Notes: generated from the letters alone by a model not told the origin. Shown: positions 28,085 through 38,100, numbered from the stretch's first letter. The stretch is DNA of 64,000 nucleotides from Io17-Chloro-G2 sp963663135 (GCA_963663135.2 CAXXRM010000001.1:1-64000), one strand, 5' to 3'. Program-made: numbers and translations.

Positions 28085-29863
28085 ATGACGGAGGCTAAAG
28101 ACATGACGGAAATTAAATGGGTACCCAGAGAGGAACTGGATAGAGTAATCCTGGACATTCTTGATGGTGAGTCCCTGAAATCCGCCGAGGAATTGGCCAG
28201 GGCCATAGAGTTGCCGGAGTCCACCGTCAGGGACGCATTGACCCGCTTGGAGGCGCGTGGCGCCGTTCTAGGCGTGGAGATGGGCGCCACCCTGCGCCGG
28301 CGGCGGCGTTTTTTCCTGCAAACGGGTGAGTTGCCGATACTCTCCCTGCAGGACGGGCCCGTCCGCGCAGCTGGACCCCAGGCCACATTGGATGGTTTGG
28401 TCAAACAGATTGTTCGGCTGCCCATGCTGAAAGCTTTTTATCACCTGGCCCCCAAGCTCTGCCAGGCGTCCTTTGTGGCCCCCGATGCCCTGGGCATCAG
28501 GTTTCGGGGGCTGCACGAACCTGAAGTTGTGGATGCATGGCACATCCGAAATGCCAAGCTGATCGGGCTCCGGTGGATGTCCCGGGGGCCGATCCATGCC
28601 ATTGCCTACTACGATGTGCCGGGTGGCCCCATCCTGGAGGTGGGTTTGATGTGGGTGGGTGGCCAGAGGTCCGTGACCCGGCTGCCGCAGGTCATTGAGG
28701 GAGTCCACCCGAGGCACACCATCCTGATATGTGCCGACCGGCTGACCCACATGCGCCTGAAACCCCTGGTGGCGGCCTCCATCTCAGCTGCCGACGAAAA
28801 CAGCCCGACTTTTACCTCGGTCGTCTGGGAAGGCCAGTTTCTGCATGACGGGGTCTCACCGATTTTCACTTACGAACGACCGGTTCCTGACCCTACGGTG
28901 CCCACTGCCAAGACCGGCATCCCTGAGAATCTGGAGGATAAACTGCGTCGGCTTCGACTGGGCTGCCTGCTGGATGTCCGAAGCAATCGGGTCCTGAAGT
29001 GGATTGAAGACTGGACCGGGTCCAACCTTACCCTGGTAGCCGAGGGCTGCCATATGGCCCGTAGTGTGGCTCAGGGCATCGTGCAGGCCTTGGTGAAGGA
29101 CGGCCTGGTCGTAGAACTTGATAGGCGGCTGTATCTGGCCGATCACGGGATGAGTTTTGTCGCAGCCCGGGACCGGGTTTCCCACAAGACGTCCCGGAGC
29201 CGTTATGCCGCCCTGGTCGCCGATGATGGAAAATACCGTCGGCAACAGCAACGCCACTACCTGGGTGTGGCGAGGCTGGCGGTGATAGCCGGTCGGTATG
29301 GCCGACTGGCGGCGCCGGGGTTCCGCTGGGTGGTCACTCTGTCCGACCCTAATTTGGGAGACACTCAGCTGAAGCCGGACTTGTGGGTGCAGCTGCCGTG
29401 CCCAAACGGCAGGAATGTCTGGTTGCCCGTGGAATACGAGCTTACTGCAAGGACGGATAGAGCGATACTCAGGAAACTCAGGCCCTGGATCGTGGCGGCC
29501 GAATTTGGCCGATACTGGCCGGTCGTCTTTGTCGTCCCTGACGAGCAGACTTGCGAAAAGATCAAAAGCATCGGCTACAACCTGGGGATCCCGGTGGCCG
29601 CGGCCACCGTCAAGGATTTCGAGCTGGGGCTGAAAATGGGTCTGTCAATCGACCTGCGCTTCTGGCGCGCCGGGGAAGGGCGGGTCTCGGTCGCCGATTG
29701 GACCCAGATGGTGGTGCAGCACTGGCGCCGGCCAGACCTGGTGGATTTGTTGCAGCCAGCGACCTTCGATGTGCCCCAAAATCAGGTGTCGTTCCACCAT
29801 CCGCCGAGGCCGTACACGCTCCTGGAGGCCCGGGAATGGTTGGCGACGCAATACAGACACTAG
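28085..29863 (+). CDS. Replication-relaxation-family-like protein (winged helix plus nuclease-like domain)
   Basis: About 592 residues from ATG 28085 (AGAGGTGA upstream; GTG 28076 is an alternative). The N-terminus is a winged-helix region (LDRVILDILDGESLKSAEEL, LPESTVRDALTRLEARG). A middle helix-turn-helix follows near residue 330 (GCHMARSVAQGIVQALVKDG). The C-terminal third reads GFRWVVTLSDPNL, KPDLWVQLP, WLPVEYELTARTDRAILRKL and YWPVVFVVPDE, the layout of replication-relaxation proteins of plasmids and integrative elements, which resemble restriction-like nucleases. Cargo or relaxase partner not seen. The gene is intact and long, suggesting the element was mobile recently. Confidence 0.6.
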   Translation: MTEAKDMTEIKWVPREELDRVILDILDGESLKSAEELARAIELPESTVRDALTRLEARGAVLGVEMGATLRRRRRFFLQTGELPILSLQDGPVRAAGPQATLDGLVKQIVRLPMLKAFYHLAPKLCQASFVAPDALGIRFRGLHEPEVVDAWHIRNAKLIGLRWMSRGPIHAIAYYDVPGGPILEVGLMWVGGQRSVTRLPQVIEGVHPRHTILICADRLTHMRLKPLVAASISAADENSPTFTSVVWEGQFLHDGVSPIFTYERPVPDPTVPTAKTGIPENLEDKLRRLRLGCLLDVRSNRVLKWIEDWTGSNLTLVAEGCHMARSVAQGIVQALVKDGLVVELDRRLYLADHGMSFVAARDRVSHKTSRSRYAALVADDGKYRRQQQRHYLGVARLAVIAGRYGRLAAPGFRWVVTLSDPNLGDTQLKPDLWVQLPCPNGRNVWLPVEYELTARTDRAILRKLRPWIVAAEFGRYWPVVFVVPDEQTCEKIKSIGYNLGIPVAAATVKDFELGLKMGLSIDLRFWRAGEGRVSVADWTQMVVQHWRRPDLVDLLQPATFDVPQNQVSFHHPPRPYTLLEAREWLATQYRH

Positions 29864-30329
29864 AGACGGTGGTTAACCCAACCATCTCTACTGTCCGTAA
29901 TACAGAACTGATACTGTCCACACGACGCTCTGCAAACCGTGTGGATAGTCCCGCCACCGAATTGTATTGGAGGTCGGGACACTCCAGGCGGGTCAGTGAG
30001 CAACTCAGATACGAATGGCCTGATTTTCAGACGGAACCGCTGAGGCCAGCCGGCAAAAACTGCGTGGGGGACGGGGAACTATTTAAGCAAACGAACGGGA
30101 AACCTAGCTAAATGAAAGACACTCTGGACGGAGGTAACAAGAAGGGCATTGTCACGGGAGAATGCCAATTTGGTACGAAGGGATGAACCCATAGTTGGAG
30201 GCGAGGGTCTTGTTGGTGATTCGCCAGGAACGTGGCAGCAACCATATGTCGATTGACCCTCCCCTCGCAAACTGTGAGCCATACGTGTAAAAAGCGGAGG
30301 TAACGGCTTGTTGAAAAAGTCGGTTTCTG
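29864..30329. other. Intergenic region before the IS1182 relic
   Basis: Holds an 11-bp near-perfect hairpin CTGTCCACACG/CGTGTGGATAG (29914-29948) that may end the upstream transcript. No convincing gene. Confidence 0.4.
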
Positions 30330-31169
30330 ATGGTGAAGGGGCGAGAGTCGAGGGTGGATTTTCAACTTCCTACCATGCTGGGACAGGGGCAACTGGGCAA
30401 CGCTCTCCCGAACTCACTGGCTGTAGGCACTGGGCATAGCCGCCTGAACCTGAAGGTTCGAGTGGTCCCGTGCCGGATCCCAACCGGCGAACCGCCTTCA
30501 GCACATTGTGGGCGATGGACGCCATGAATCCCTCGCAGTCCACCTTCCCCAACCCTTTCAGCCGCGACTTTGCCCACCCCAGCCGGTCCAGCGACGCAAA
30601 GATTCCTTCGACTAAAAATTCCCTCGACTACGGTCCGACGGCGAGCCATTTCCCGCCGATAGGCGGGAGTTTGGTTCCGTTCCTGGGCTTGAAGGTGCAG
30701 GGGTAGTAGATGGTGAGTCCCAGGTACCGGCGCTTCTGGTGAGGAGGAAGACACTCTCCCTTTACCGGACAAGCCTGGCAATCCTTCTGGCGGGCCACGT
30801 ATTGGTAGTTGCCGTTGCGGCGGTGATAGCCGGCCCGCTTCAGCGCCTTCCCCTGGGGACAGACCACATGGTCTCCCCGGTACTCAAAGCCCCCTCCGGC
30901 CACCATGTTCGATTCCTGCCTGGGATGGATGGGGATATGGGCCTGATGCCCCGTTCCTCCAGGATCTGTATCAGCCGGCCCGCATTGTAGGCGGTGTCAG
31001 CCGCCGACGAGACCGGCTGCAGGGGGAGATGTTCAAGCAGATGGGGCAAGGCCTTCCATTCCCCCTCGGAAGCGTGGGTGACTCCCAGGGAAAGGATGAA
31101 GCCGCCCCGGTCCACGATGGCGTTGTCCTGGCAGTACAGCCCTGGGGGCTTGCCAGTGTAATTGATCAC
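30330..31169 (-). pseudogene. Second-type IS1182-family transposase relic
   Basis: Pieces in three frames: YCQDNAIVDRGGFILSLGVTHA and AADTAYNAGRLIQILEERGI, then the four-Cys block VCPQGKALKRAG..CQACPVKGECL, then ARRRTVVEGIF and KVDCEGFMASIAHNVLKAV. This is an IS1182-type transposase of a different subgroup from the complete copy at 14021. N-terminus missing. Confidence 0.7.
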
Positions 31170-31290
31170 GAACTATAGACCGGTAAATTGAGAAATCGCC
31201 AAGGTCTTTAGGCCACTTCGCCAGGGTCTTCAGTCCACCCTGGGCACCAAATAGCAGACCATCTCCGCACTTCAAAAGTGAGGAGCGGAG

Positions 31291-31856
31291 ATGGCCTATA
31301 AGGAAGTGTCCCGAGTGGACATGGTAGAAGTGATCCGGCGCTGGCAAAAGGGAAACAGTCAGCGACACATAGCGTCGGGGACCGGACTATCGAGAGATAC
31401 TGTCCGGAAATACCTGGCGGCGGCGGAAGAGGTGGGGTAAGCCGGGAAGGGCCGGACCCCAGTGAGGAACAACTGAGCCGGCTGGTAGCTCTGAGCCGGA
31501 GCGGACCACTGAAGAAAGTGACGCCCGCCGAGGACCTGCTGGAGCCCTGGGGAGATCAAATCTACCGATGGATCACCGTTGACCGGCTGCAGGTGACCCG
31601 CATTGGCGAATTGCTGGCCCAGCGGGGCTGTCAGGTGTCCTACACGTCGCTGCGGCGTTTCCTGCAACGGCGCAACTGGCGACTTCGCAGCGCCAGAACG
31701 GTGCGGATGGAGCAGAGCGGGCCTGGAGAGGTGGCGGACCTGGACTTCGGCCGCCTGGGCTTTATCCAGGACCAGGAGGCGGGCCGCCGCTGCACGGTGT
31801 GGGCCCTGATAGTGGTGCTGGCCCACTCCAGGCACAGCTTCCTGTGGTGTTATTAA
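31291..31856 (+). pseudogene. istA: IS21-family transposase IstA, truncated and frameshifted
   Basis: ATG 31291 behind AGGAGCGGAG gives MAYKEVSRVDMVEVIRRWQK and a helix-turn-helix (QRHIASGTGLSRDTVRKYL). One indel near 31435 shifts the frame; reading goes on as SREGPDPSEEQLSRLVALS, TVDRLQVTRIGELLAQRG and VADLDFGRLGFIQD (first catalytic Asp), and ends abruptly at 31856 in other IS sequence. Confidence 0.75.
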
Positions 31857-31969
31857 CGGGCTTAAACTGAGCCAAAATTACGGGTTGGAATTGAGCCACC
31901 CAGATAGTGAGGCATCATAGCCGAAGATTCGGTGGAGGTGCCTGCAAGAATTGCTGAGAGGTGGCCAAG

Positions 31970-32211
31970 TGAAAGAGATCTACGAGTTAAACGGGCAAGG
32001 CTACTCGGCACGAGAGATTGCCCGGACCCTGGGCCTGGCCCGGAATACGGTACTGCGTTACCTGAAGGATCCGGAGGCGATAGTGCCCAAGGCCAGGGCT
32101 CTTCGAGGGTCTGTCAAGGGCGGCGAGAAGGTGGGCTACCGCGGCGGAGAGAACGTGTACCACCGGCACGATGAGAAAGAACTGAATTGGGAGCCGGGCG
32201 GTGTCAGGTGA
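31970..32211 (+). pseudogene. IstA N-terminal fragment of another IS21 subgroup
   Basis: GTG 31970 behind GAGAGGTGG reads VKEIYELNGQGYSAREIART, then LARNTVLRYLKDPEAIVPKA, an IS21 DNA-binding start. It runs into unrelated sequence after about residue 45. Confidence 0.6.
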
Positions 32212-32226
32212 GGAGCAGGGGTCCGA

Positions 32227-32460
32227 GTTCTGGAGTGAGTCGGGAGTCTTCCGGCTCGTCCGAGACCTGTGAGGCGGCGTTCTGCCGGCTATGGCGGAGG
32301 CGGTAGCTGTCGCCGTTCATCTCCAGGATGTGGACGTGGTGGGTGAGCCGGTCCAGCAGCGCGCCGGTCGGCCTCTCCGACCCGAAGACCTGGGTCCACT
32401 CATCGAAAGGCCGGGGCGTACTTCCCAACGCCCTAGCCGAAGGTTGGCTTGTTGACCATC
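32227..32460 (-). pseudogene. IstB C-terminal relic
   Basis: Minus-strand PFDEWTQVFGSERPTGALLD and RLTHHVHILEMNGDSYRLRHS match the C-terminal part of the istB relic at 10605. Head and ATPase motifs are missing. Confidence 0.6.
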
Positions 32461-32546
32461 AGGTAGAGTGAGCCGATCGGCAAGGCTATTGCAAGTGCCC
32501 CCCAGAAGTACCACTTGCGGAGTGCTGAGAAGAATTCTGATGGTGG

Positions 32547-32841
32547 TGTAAAAGGCGGAGTTAAAGTGGACCACCTGGACGGATTGACTGCCTGACATTG
32601 TGGCGGTCGCTGTTCAGCATAAATGTCCGTCTAACTGTTCGGCAGAAATGCCACCTGTTTGGTCTGCGATGGTATCAGATGGCGACATTGTGGATGCGAC
32701 CGGGGACCGACGCGTCGGCGGACTCTCAGCGTCAACGTATCTCCTGACCGTGTCTCTATGAATCCCCAATTCCCTTGCCATCCGTCGAATGGACATCCCC
32801 TTAAGCTTCGCCTTCTGTCCAACTAACCGGGTCCACCTCAC
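32547..32841 (-). mobile_element. IS21-family end relic with istA N-terminus
   Basis: It opens TGTAAAAGGCGGAG (32547) like 7940 and 11219. The minus strand encodes LKGMSIRRMARELGIHRDTV. The other side carries TGTCCAACTAACCGGG, also seen at 42027 and in solo ends. Confidence 0.6.
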
Positions 32842-32855
32842 CTAGCCCGGGTGTG

Positions 32856-33662
32856 TCAGGTTTTCTCGACGAAGCCGGCTGCATTCTTGTGCCCGCCCCC
32901 ACGGAACTCTTTGGCGATCTGGGAGACGTCGGTGTCCTCCGTGTTCCGGCTCCTGAGACTCCAGCGTGTCTCTCCGCCCGTCTGGGAGTAGGCGGCGGCG
33001 AACGGGGCGTCGGGGTATTTGTTCAGGAGGGCTTCACAGGCCTCTGAGACCATGAGGGATGTGTTCACCACGGGGATGTCCGGCCGTCCTCCGACGGTCT
33101 GCCTGCTGGCCATGCTAACTAGCTTATTCACCTGGGTCCTCATGTACCTGAGAATCCCCGTGCCCTCTCGGGCCAGGGCGCCAACGTCAAAGCTGTCCCA
33201 GGCCGCAAAGGTGTTGGGGTACGAGGCGATGGCCTCGGAGACTTCCCGGGAATTGGGAAGCTTCCACTCCCAGAGGTCCCTGTCCTGGACGTATAGGATG
33301 AGCCCTGGGGGCTTCTCCGAGGGGTTGGCGTACTGCCAGGCAAGGTAGGCCCCGGAATGGCTCTGGTCGATGTGGCAGTGGGGGACGCCCTGGAGTTCTT
33401 CCGCTGCGGTCTTGTGGTGGTCCAGGAGAATTACGCTCCCATGGGTGCGCTGGAGTTCCAGGATGGTCTCCCTGGGGTAGGAGAAGTCCAGGATGAAGAG
33501 CCTGCTGCCAGGTTCCATCCAGGGCATGGGGTCTCCGTATGATTGTGGGAGGTATGTGGTGGGCTGTCCGCACTCCTGGCATCCCAGGGTCCGGTGGAAC
33601 GCCCAGGCGGCGCCGAACCCGTCGGGGCAGTGGTCATGGTAGAGCACGTAGGTCTGGGGCAT
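32856..33662 (-). CDS. DHH-family phosphoesterase
   Basis: 268 residues; start at ATG 33662 because CAGGAGA lies just upstream, although the frame is open further. DHH domain: YHDHCPDGFGAAW (motif I, Asp and His ligands), FILDFSYP, VILLDHHKTA (DHH motif) and YVQDRDLWEW; the C-terminal DHHA1 part ends EFRGGGHKNAAGF. The family hydrolyses small phosphodiesters (nanoRNA, c-di-NMP) in the cytoplasm with Mn2+. Substrate cannot be told. It is flanked by IS21 debris on one side and a non-coding stretch on the other. Confidence 0.85.
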   Translation of the reverse strand: MPQTYVLYHDHCPDGFGAAWAFHRTLGCQECGQPTTYLPQSYGDPMPWMEPGSRLFILDFSYPRETILELQRTHGSVILLDHHKTAAEELQGVPHCHIDQSHSGAYLAWQYANPSEKPPGLILYVQDRDLWEWKLPNSREVSEAIASYPNTFAAWDSFDVGALAREGTGILRYMRTQVNKLVSMASRQTVGGRPDIPVVNTSLMVSEACEALLNKYPDAPFAAAYSQTGGETRWSLRSRNTEDTDVSQIAKEFRGGGHKNAAGFVEKT

Positions 33663-34180
33663 TTGTTTCTCCTGAGGAGAGATTTTAAGCCCGGTACTCG
33701 GCGGCCGGTGAGCCCGGAAAAGGCTGGCTTCCCGTTTCCCCGACTTGCGCTCGGCCTCTATGAAACCGTCCATCTCTGCGTGAGTTCTGAATGTGCCACC
33801 TGGCGGAACCGTCTGTCTTTGTCCGGTGACCTGGGTCTGGTCTCACGTCACATCTCTGAAACGGGCCGGTTTTGCAGATGGGGTGTATATGCTGGTAGCA
33901 AGAACCGTCCGTGTCAGCTGGGCCTGGTTGTATTGTAGAGGTCTCGGTCCAGTGTCCCGTGCTTCAACGGATTTCCGCGGCCTGTGGGTTTTCCACAGGT
34001 GTCGGGTATGTGTCCCCGGGGACGCGATGGGATGGGGGTTGCCGATTGGTTCGCCCCCTACTGCTTCAGATAGCCGTTAATCCGTCCCCACTTGAGCCAG
34101 GCCTGTGTGTTGAGAAGGGGGCGTCCTTTGGCTTTCTGAGGAACGGGGTTCTCAGTGGTCCGCAGCCTGCAGCGGGCGAG
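33663..34180. other. Region without confident genes
   Basis: Only a 7-bp hairpin CCTGTGG-GTTTT-CCACAGG near 33982 stands out. Open frames here look accidental. Confidence 0.4.
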
Positions 34181-34924
34181 TCACTTCTGCTGCCAGCGTC
34201 GCCATCCCAACTTCTCCTGGTTTAGGATGCGCTTGAACCGAACGTTGTAGTCGAAAAGCAACTTTTTCTGTGAGGCTGTAGGGGTGACCATGATGGGAAC
34301 GTGGTCTGTCTCGCAGGATTGGTACGGCTTGTGTGAATAACTTGGGACGCTTAACAAGCTCGCTGCGAATTTTTTGAACTCTTTCTCCCTGCCCGTGATC
34401 TCCCTGCCCCGGTATCCGGCACCAGCACCGGAGTAATGAGGTATTGTGCCGACGTGTCCGTCGAGACATTTCTCCGAAAGAAACCCGCCTACCTTGCTTT
34501 CGATTGATATGACTCTCGCGTTAGGCTTGGCCACAAGGGCGAGCTCTTCTTCCAAAAGGGGAAACCACTCATTGTATTTGTCCTTGCTCCCGGCGCCTTT
34601 TGAGTTCGTCTCCATGGCTCCCTTGGCCAGGTCCGTGAGGTAATAGGTTTCCTTGTCTCGACACAGAAATTTACTGATGGAAAAGTACAAGAGCCAGACG
34701 CCGCAGAAGTTCCTGAACCCTTTTGTTATCTTCTCTCGTGCGTCCGGAATGTCTTGCGCCCAACCCTTCAGGGAAGGCTCCATGGCAATTAGGATGTAGT
34801 CCACGGGGCCTTTGGGAGCCACGTTGGGCAGGAACACGCTTTCGAACTCCAATTGGTTGTAGTCTTCAACCACTCTCTCTTTGAATTTCTCTTCGAGTTG
34901 CTTGTATGCTTCCTCAAAGTTCAT
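34181..34924 (-). CDS. Hypothetical protein, possibly uracil-DNA-glycosylase-like
   Basis: 247 residues; start at ATG 34924 behind AAGGAGG. Alternating strands and helices: VDYILIAMEPSLKGWAQD, FCGVWLLYFSISKFL, YYLTDLAKGAM, LEEELALVAKPNARVISIES and GTIPHYSGAGAGYRG. The run ILIAMEP, YYLTDLAK, ARVISIE and HYSG is reminiscent of the uracil-DNA glycosylase fold, but key residues cannot be confirmed. More AT-rich than neighbours, suggesting transfer. No partner gene nearby. Confidence 0.55.
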   Translation of the reverse strand: MNFEEAYKQLEEKFKERVVEDYNQLEFESVFLPNVAPKGPVDYILIAMEPSLKGWAQDIPDAREKITKGFRNFCGVWLLYFSISKFLCRDKETYYLTDLAKGAMETNSKGAGSKDKYNEWFPLLEEELALVAKPNARVISIESKVGGFLSEKCLDGHVGTIPHYSGAGAGYRGREITGREKEFKKFAASLLSVPSYSHKPYQSCETDHVPIMVTPTASQKKLLFDYNVRFKRILNQEKLGWRRWQQK

Positions 34925-35275
34925 CACTGCCTCCTTCAAGCTGGTTCCCGACTCACTCGAAAGCGATGCGATCGGGCGGACTTCTCCGTTCCGTGGCGCC
35001 TTCGACTACCAGGTGCTCTCTCTTTAGACCGCCTGTACTGGACGTCCGAGTTAAGAAGTGCGTTCTCTGAGTCGTCGAAGGGACGGCTTGTGAATCCTCA
35101 TATTGCCGGTACCCCGTCGTCCGACAGCCTCCTGATGCTGGTGTGCCACATAGGGATGTCGATGGGCCAGACCGACCTGATACTGTGGAGCTCGATGATT
35201 ACTGACTAATGAGGATTGATCTTGGGATTGTCCGCCCGTTTCCTCGGGAACAGGGCGCAGTTGTTGTCTGAACCA
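34925..35275. other. Intergenic region
   Basis: No gene, repeat or clear regulatory signal recognised. Confidence 0.3.
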
Positions 35276-35569
35276 TCACCCACTACCCAGGACGAGGACC
35301 AATTTGCAGCGGCCGCACCTCGCCAGGCGTTGCCCGGGCTGAGGTTGACCATCGCCGGTGACCTTGAAACCGCAACCAGGGCATTCGAGGCTCCAGCGAA
35401 ACGTCAGCAGGTCCTTGGGGACCATCCGTTGCGGACCACCACCATTCTTCCAAGGCGGCTTCGCCGGCGGCTCTGGAGGCAGGGTCACCTTGTCGAGTAC
35501 GGCGATCTCCTCGCTGGTCAGTCTTTCGCTGGGCCTGGACCGTCCCAGCAGAGAGGTTTTTATGGACAT
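35276..35569 (-). CDS. Small zinc-ribbon protein
   Basis: 97 residues, ATG 35569 behind AAGGAGGA. The C-terminal half has two knuckles, CPGCGFKV and CGRCKLVLV, 20 residues apart, enough for one zinc. The N-terminal half is polar with RPSERLTSEEIAVLDKV. It lies 60 bases after the resolvase on the same strand and may be co-transcribed with it. No family recognised. Confidence 0.6.
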   Translation of the reverse strand: MSIKTSLLGRSRPSERLTSEEIAVLDKVTLPPEPPAKPPWKNGGGPQRMVPKDLLTFRWSLECPGCGFKVTGDGQPQPGQRLARCGRCKLVLVLGSG

Positions 35570-35628
35570 GTTCCTCCTTATATCAGCTCCCACCGGTCTG
35601 GTTCGGGAAGCCGTTGTTACGCAATTGT

Positions 35629-36192
35629 TCAAGGTCCCGCCTTCAGGGCGTTCCGAACGGTCTTTTCGTCGACCCCCAGGAGTTGCGCTATCTTCCTCCC
35701 CGACGCGCCGGCGTCCTTCATGCGCCGGGCCAACTGCACCTGGTCGTCGGTGAGAGACCTCCGGCGTCCCACCTCCCGCTCCTGGTCCGCCACCCACGCC
35801 GCCATGCTGACCATCTGGTGGCCGACGAAGGCCATGGGATCATCGGGCTCCAACTCGAGGAACTGCGTCCACCCCTCCGTCTCGTCGAGGGACCGAATCT
35901 TCACCCCCCGGGCCCGCAGGGCGATGATGCACTGGAGGGTGTCCAGCCACCGCCGGCCAATCCTGTCGATGCGGACCACAACCAGGATATCGCCTCCGGA
36001 GAGACGCCCGTCCAGGCGGTGCCGGCCGCGGCGCTGGTCCGTGCCGGTGGCCCCGGAGACACCGATGTCCCGGTAGACGTTGTCCCTCTGGACGCCGGCC
36101 TCGCGGAACCGGAGTTCCTGGCTGAAGGGGTGCATCCCGGCCACGCCCTCCTGCAGGTGGCGGCTGGTCCGGATGTATCCAAAGAGGGTCAT
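35629..36192 (-). CDS. Serine recombinase (resolvase/invertase)
   Basis: 187 residues, intact. The nucleophile is S10 in GYIRTSR; VYRDIGVSGATGTDQRRG, GRLSGGDILVVVRIDRIGR (Arg cluster) and RARGVKIRSLDE complete the catalytic domain. The C-terminal helix-turn-helix is RMKDAGASGRKIAQLLGVDEKTVRNALK. Small enzymes of this kind resolve cointegrates or invert DNA at two 28-bp-class sites. No matching site pair was found. Confidence 0.88.
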   Translation of the reverse strand: MTLFGYIRTSRHLQEGVAGMHPFSQELRFREAGVQRDNVYRDIGVSGATGTDQRRGRHRLDGRLSGGDILVVVRIDRIGRRWLDTLQCIIALRARGVKIRSLDETEGWTQFLELEPDDPMAFVGHQMVSMAAWVADQEREVGRRRSLTDDQVQLARRMKDAGASGRKIAQLLGVDEKTVRNALKAGP

Positions 36193-36561
36193 GCGGTCAG
36201 GTTACGTTTTATCCCCACTAGCCACAATACGAAAATGACACCCGGTGGGCATGCGGAACAATCGGGGGTTATTGCCGCAAGGTCGGATGGGGAAATGGTC
36301 CGAGGCGAGGAGCACAAGCGGCGACGTAGGAACTGTCGGAGCGGTGCCAGCGGGTATAGTGGTCCGATTCAATTAGTGCGTGGGTCACGAGTCCTGAGGT
36401 CCCCAACGTCGGAGGATTGGCCCACTCCGGCCGGAATCGCCGAACCTCTTCCAAACGCGTGTTCGAGCTCTTGGTGCGTTTCCGTTGTCTTTCTGATCGA
36501 CCTAGGGGTAGCATATCGGCGTCATCAGGTTCCACGTCGGCCTTGGTCCCTGGGCATCACA
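36193..36561. other. Intergenic region
   Basis: No gene recognised; leads into the istB relic. Confidence 0.3.
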
Positions 36562-36735
36562 TCCAACTTGGGCTTCTCCTAGCGGGAGAATATCTTCGCC
36601 AACCCCATGGCCACCGCGGCGGCCATCGACCGGGTGGTCCACCACTCGGTCATCCTGGAATTCGACGTCCCCAGCTACCGCAATGGAGTCGCTCAGCAGC
36701 GTGGTCAGAAACAGGAGGTGAACCGGCAAGAATAA
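36562..36735 (+). pseudogene. IstB C-terminal fragment
   Basis: Reads SNLGFS, a stop, then IFANPMATAAAIDRVVHHSV and YRNGVAQQRGQ before TAA 36733-36735: the last third of an IS21 helper ATPase. Confidence 0.7.
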
Positions 36736-36818
36736 TCTGCGTAAACCAGCAAAAGTAGTTGGCGCTGAACACGGGTTCATGGACTGTTGACGGGACGAAT
36801 TCGGAGGAGACGTTAGCT

Positions 36819-37562
36819 TTGGTATATCACGTGCACATTACTTCCAAGAACCCCGCAGCTGGCAAAAGACGTTCTGAGAATGAATTAGACCTATCGGCAG
36901 AAGAACTTGAGGAACGTTTCCTTAAGCCTTATCGGGCCGGATCTCCGATCGTCATACGAGGCCATACTATCACGATAAGCGATCTCGATCGGATTATGGT
37001 GTTTCAAACTGACAGACAGTTGGGAAAACCACAGGAAATACCCTGGAGGACAATGTCTGAGGTCACCAGGGAATTTATTACTGGGCCACCTGGTACCGTC
37101 GATTCCTATCCCAGCCTCCATGAGGAGCAGCGTCCAGCTACGGACGCTCGAGAAGTCTTCGTAGTTCACGGGCGAAACTATGGAGCCCGTGAAGCGCTTT
37201 ACCAATTTCTGAGATCAATTGATCTTTATCCGTTGGGATGGAGTGAAGCAGTCCAGAGCACGGGGAAACCGTCACCTTACGTTGGGGAAATTCTAAAAGC
37301 AGTTTTCTCGCGAGCCCCCGCGGTTGTAGTCTTGTTTACACCCGACGACGAAGCGCGTCTACGAGTACCGTTCCAGCTCCCGGTTGACCCTCCTCACGAA
37401 ACGCAGCTAAGTGGACAAGCTCGGCCTAATGTACTGTTCGAGGCTGGCATGGCAATGGGTAGATCGGCAGACAGAACGATTCTGGTGGAAATGGGACTGC
37501 TGAGACCATTCAGTGATGTTGCAGGCCACGCAATGCAGACAAGAACTGGCGCAGCGCCTTAG
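36819..37562 (+). CDS. TIR-like nucleotide-binding effector (CAP12/Pycsar type), C-terminus altered
   Basis: Start proposed at TTG 36819, eight to nine bases after GGAGGAGA; an in-frame TTG at 36759 is the other option. Residues about 110-240 carry the predicted nucleotide-binding TIR-like domain: REVFVVHGRNYGAREALYQF, PYVGEILKAVFSRAPAVVVLFTPDDEA, RPNVLFEAGMAMGRSADRTI and LVEMGLLRPFSDVAG. Proteins of this type act as NAD-degrading or cyclic-nucleotide-sensing effectors in antiphage systems. After DVAG a 23-base deletion shifts the frame and gives HAMQTRTGAAP-stop; the expected tail HVLRLDNSTQCRQELAQRLS is found in the second copy of a tandem repeat downstream. No cyclase gene is beside it. 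More AT-rich than its surroundings. Confidence 0.75.
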   Translation: MVYHVHITSKNPAAGKRRSENELDLSAEELEERFLKPYRAGSPIVIRGHTITISDLDRIMVFQTDRQLGKPQEIPWRTMSEVTREFITGPPGTVDSYPSLHEEQRPATDAREVFVVHGRNYGAREALYQFLRSIDLYPLGWSEAVQSTGKPSPYVGEILKAVFSRAPAVVVLFTPDDEARLRVPFQLPVDPPHETQLSGQARPNVLFEAGMAMGRSADRTILVEMGLLRPFSDVAGHAMQTRTGAAP

Positions 37563-37694
37563 CCTAGCCGGTTGCCCGGTGAAAATGGATGGGACGGCTT
37601 GGCACAGCGCCGGAGATTTTGATCCGGCGCTGGTAATGCCCAGCAGTGGATCATCAATTTAGGGGCCGTCCCTGATACCTGGAACTGGCGCCGG
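37527..37694 (+). repeat. 168-bp direct repeat, copy 1
   Basis: Identical by eye to 37718-37885, with a 23-base spacer between. It contains the end of the TIR-like effector reading and about 50 bases beyond. Confidence 0.85.
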
Positions 37695-37717
37695 CACGTT
37701 CTCCGCCTCGATAACTC

Positions 37718-37885
37718 CACGCAATGCAGACAAGAACTGGCGCAGCGCCTTAGCCTAGCCGGTTGCCCGGTGAAAATGGATGGGACGGCTTGGCACAGCG
37801 CCGGAGATTTTGATCCGGCGCTGGTAATGCCCAGCAGTGGATCATCAATTTAGGGGCCGTCCCTGATACCTGGAACTGGCGCCGG
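37718..37885 (+). repeat. 168-bp direct repeat, copy 2
   Basis: Preceded by the 23 bases missing before copy 1 (coding HVLRLDN), so this copy continues the natural effector C-terminus to a TAG near 37852. Confidence 0.85.
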
Positions 37886-37960
37886 ACCCGTCGGGGAGTC
37901 TGGCGTCTGTGCCATGATTTGTACCCTCAGCGTCGGATGGGGAGGCGCATTTCCGGCGTT
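37867..37960 (+). pseudogene. Tyrosine recombinase 3'-end relic
   Basis: YLELAPDPSGSLASVP-stop, followed by sequence (ACCCTCAGCGTCGGATGG) also found after the related ends at 40140 and 56574. Confidence 0.6.
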
Positions 37961-38045
37961 TAGGGGGGCACATCAAGGTTGGTCGACAGAAACCCTTGGT
38001 AACAGAGGTTGCCCCAGCCGAGGCTTTAGATTGGTGGGTCAATGA

Positions 38046-38100
38046 GCAGGCCCCTCACTTAGGCAGTTGTCCGAAAAACCGGGGCAACCTCAGTTGAGGA
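38046..38100 (+). repeat. Solo IS end
   Basis: CCCCTCACTTAGGCAGTTG, then CCGGGGCAACCTCAG, a diverged copy of the IS3-type right end; a longer stretch including TGGTGGGTCAATGAGCAGG resembles 40850-40930. Confidence 0.4.
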
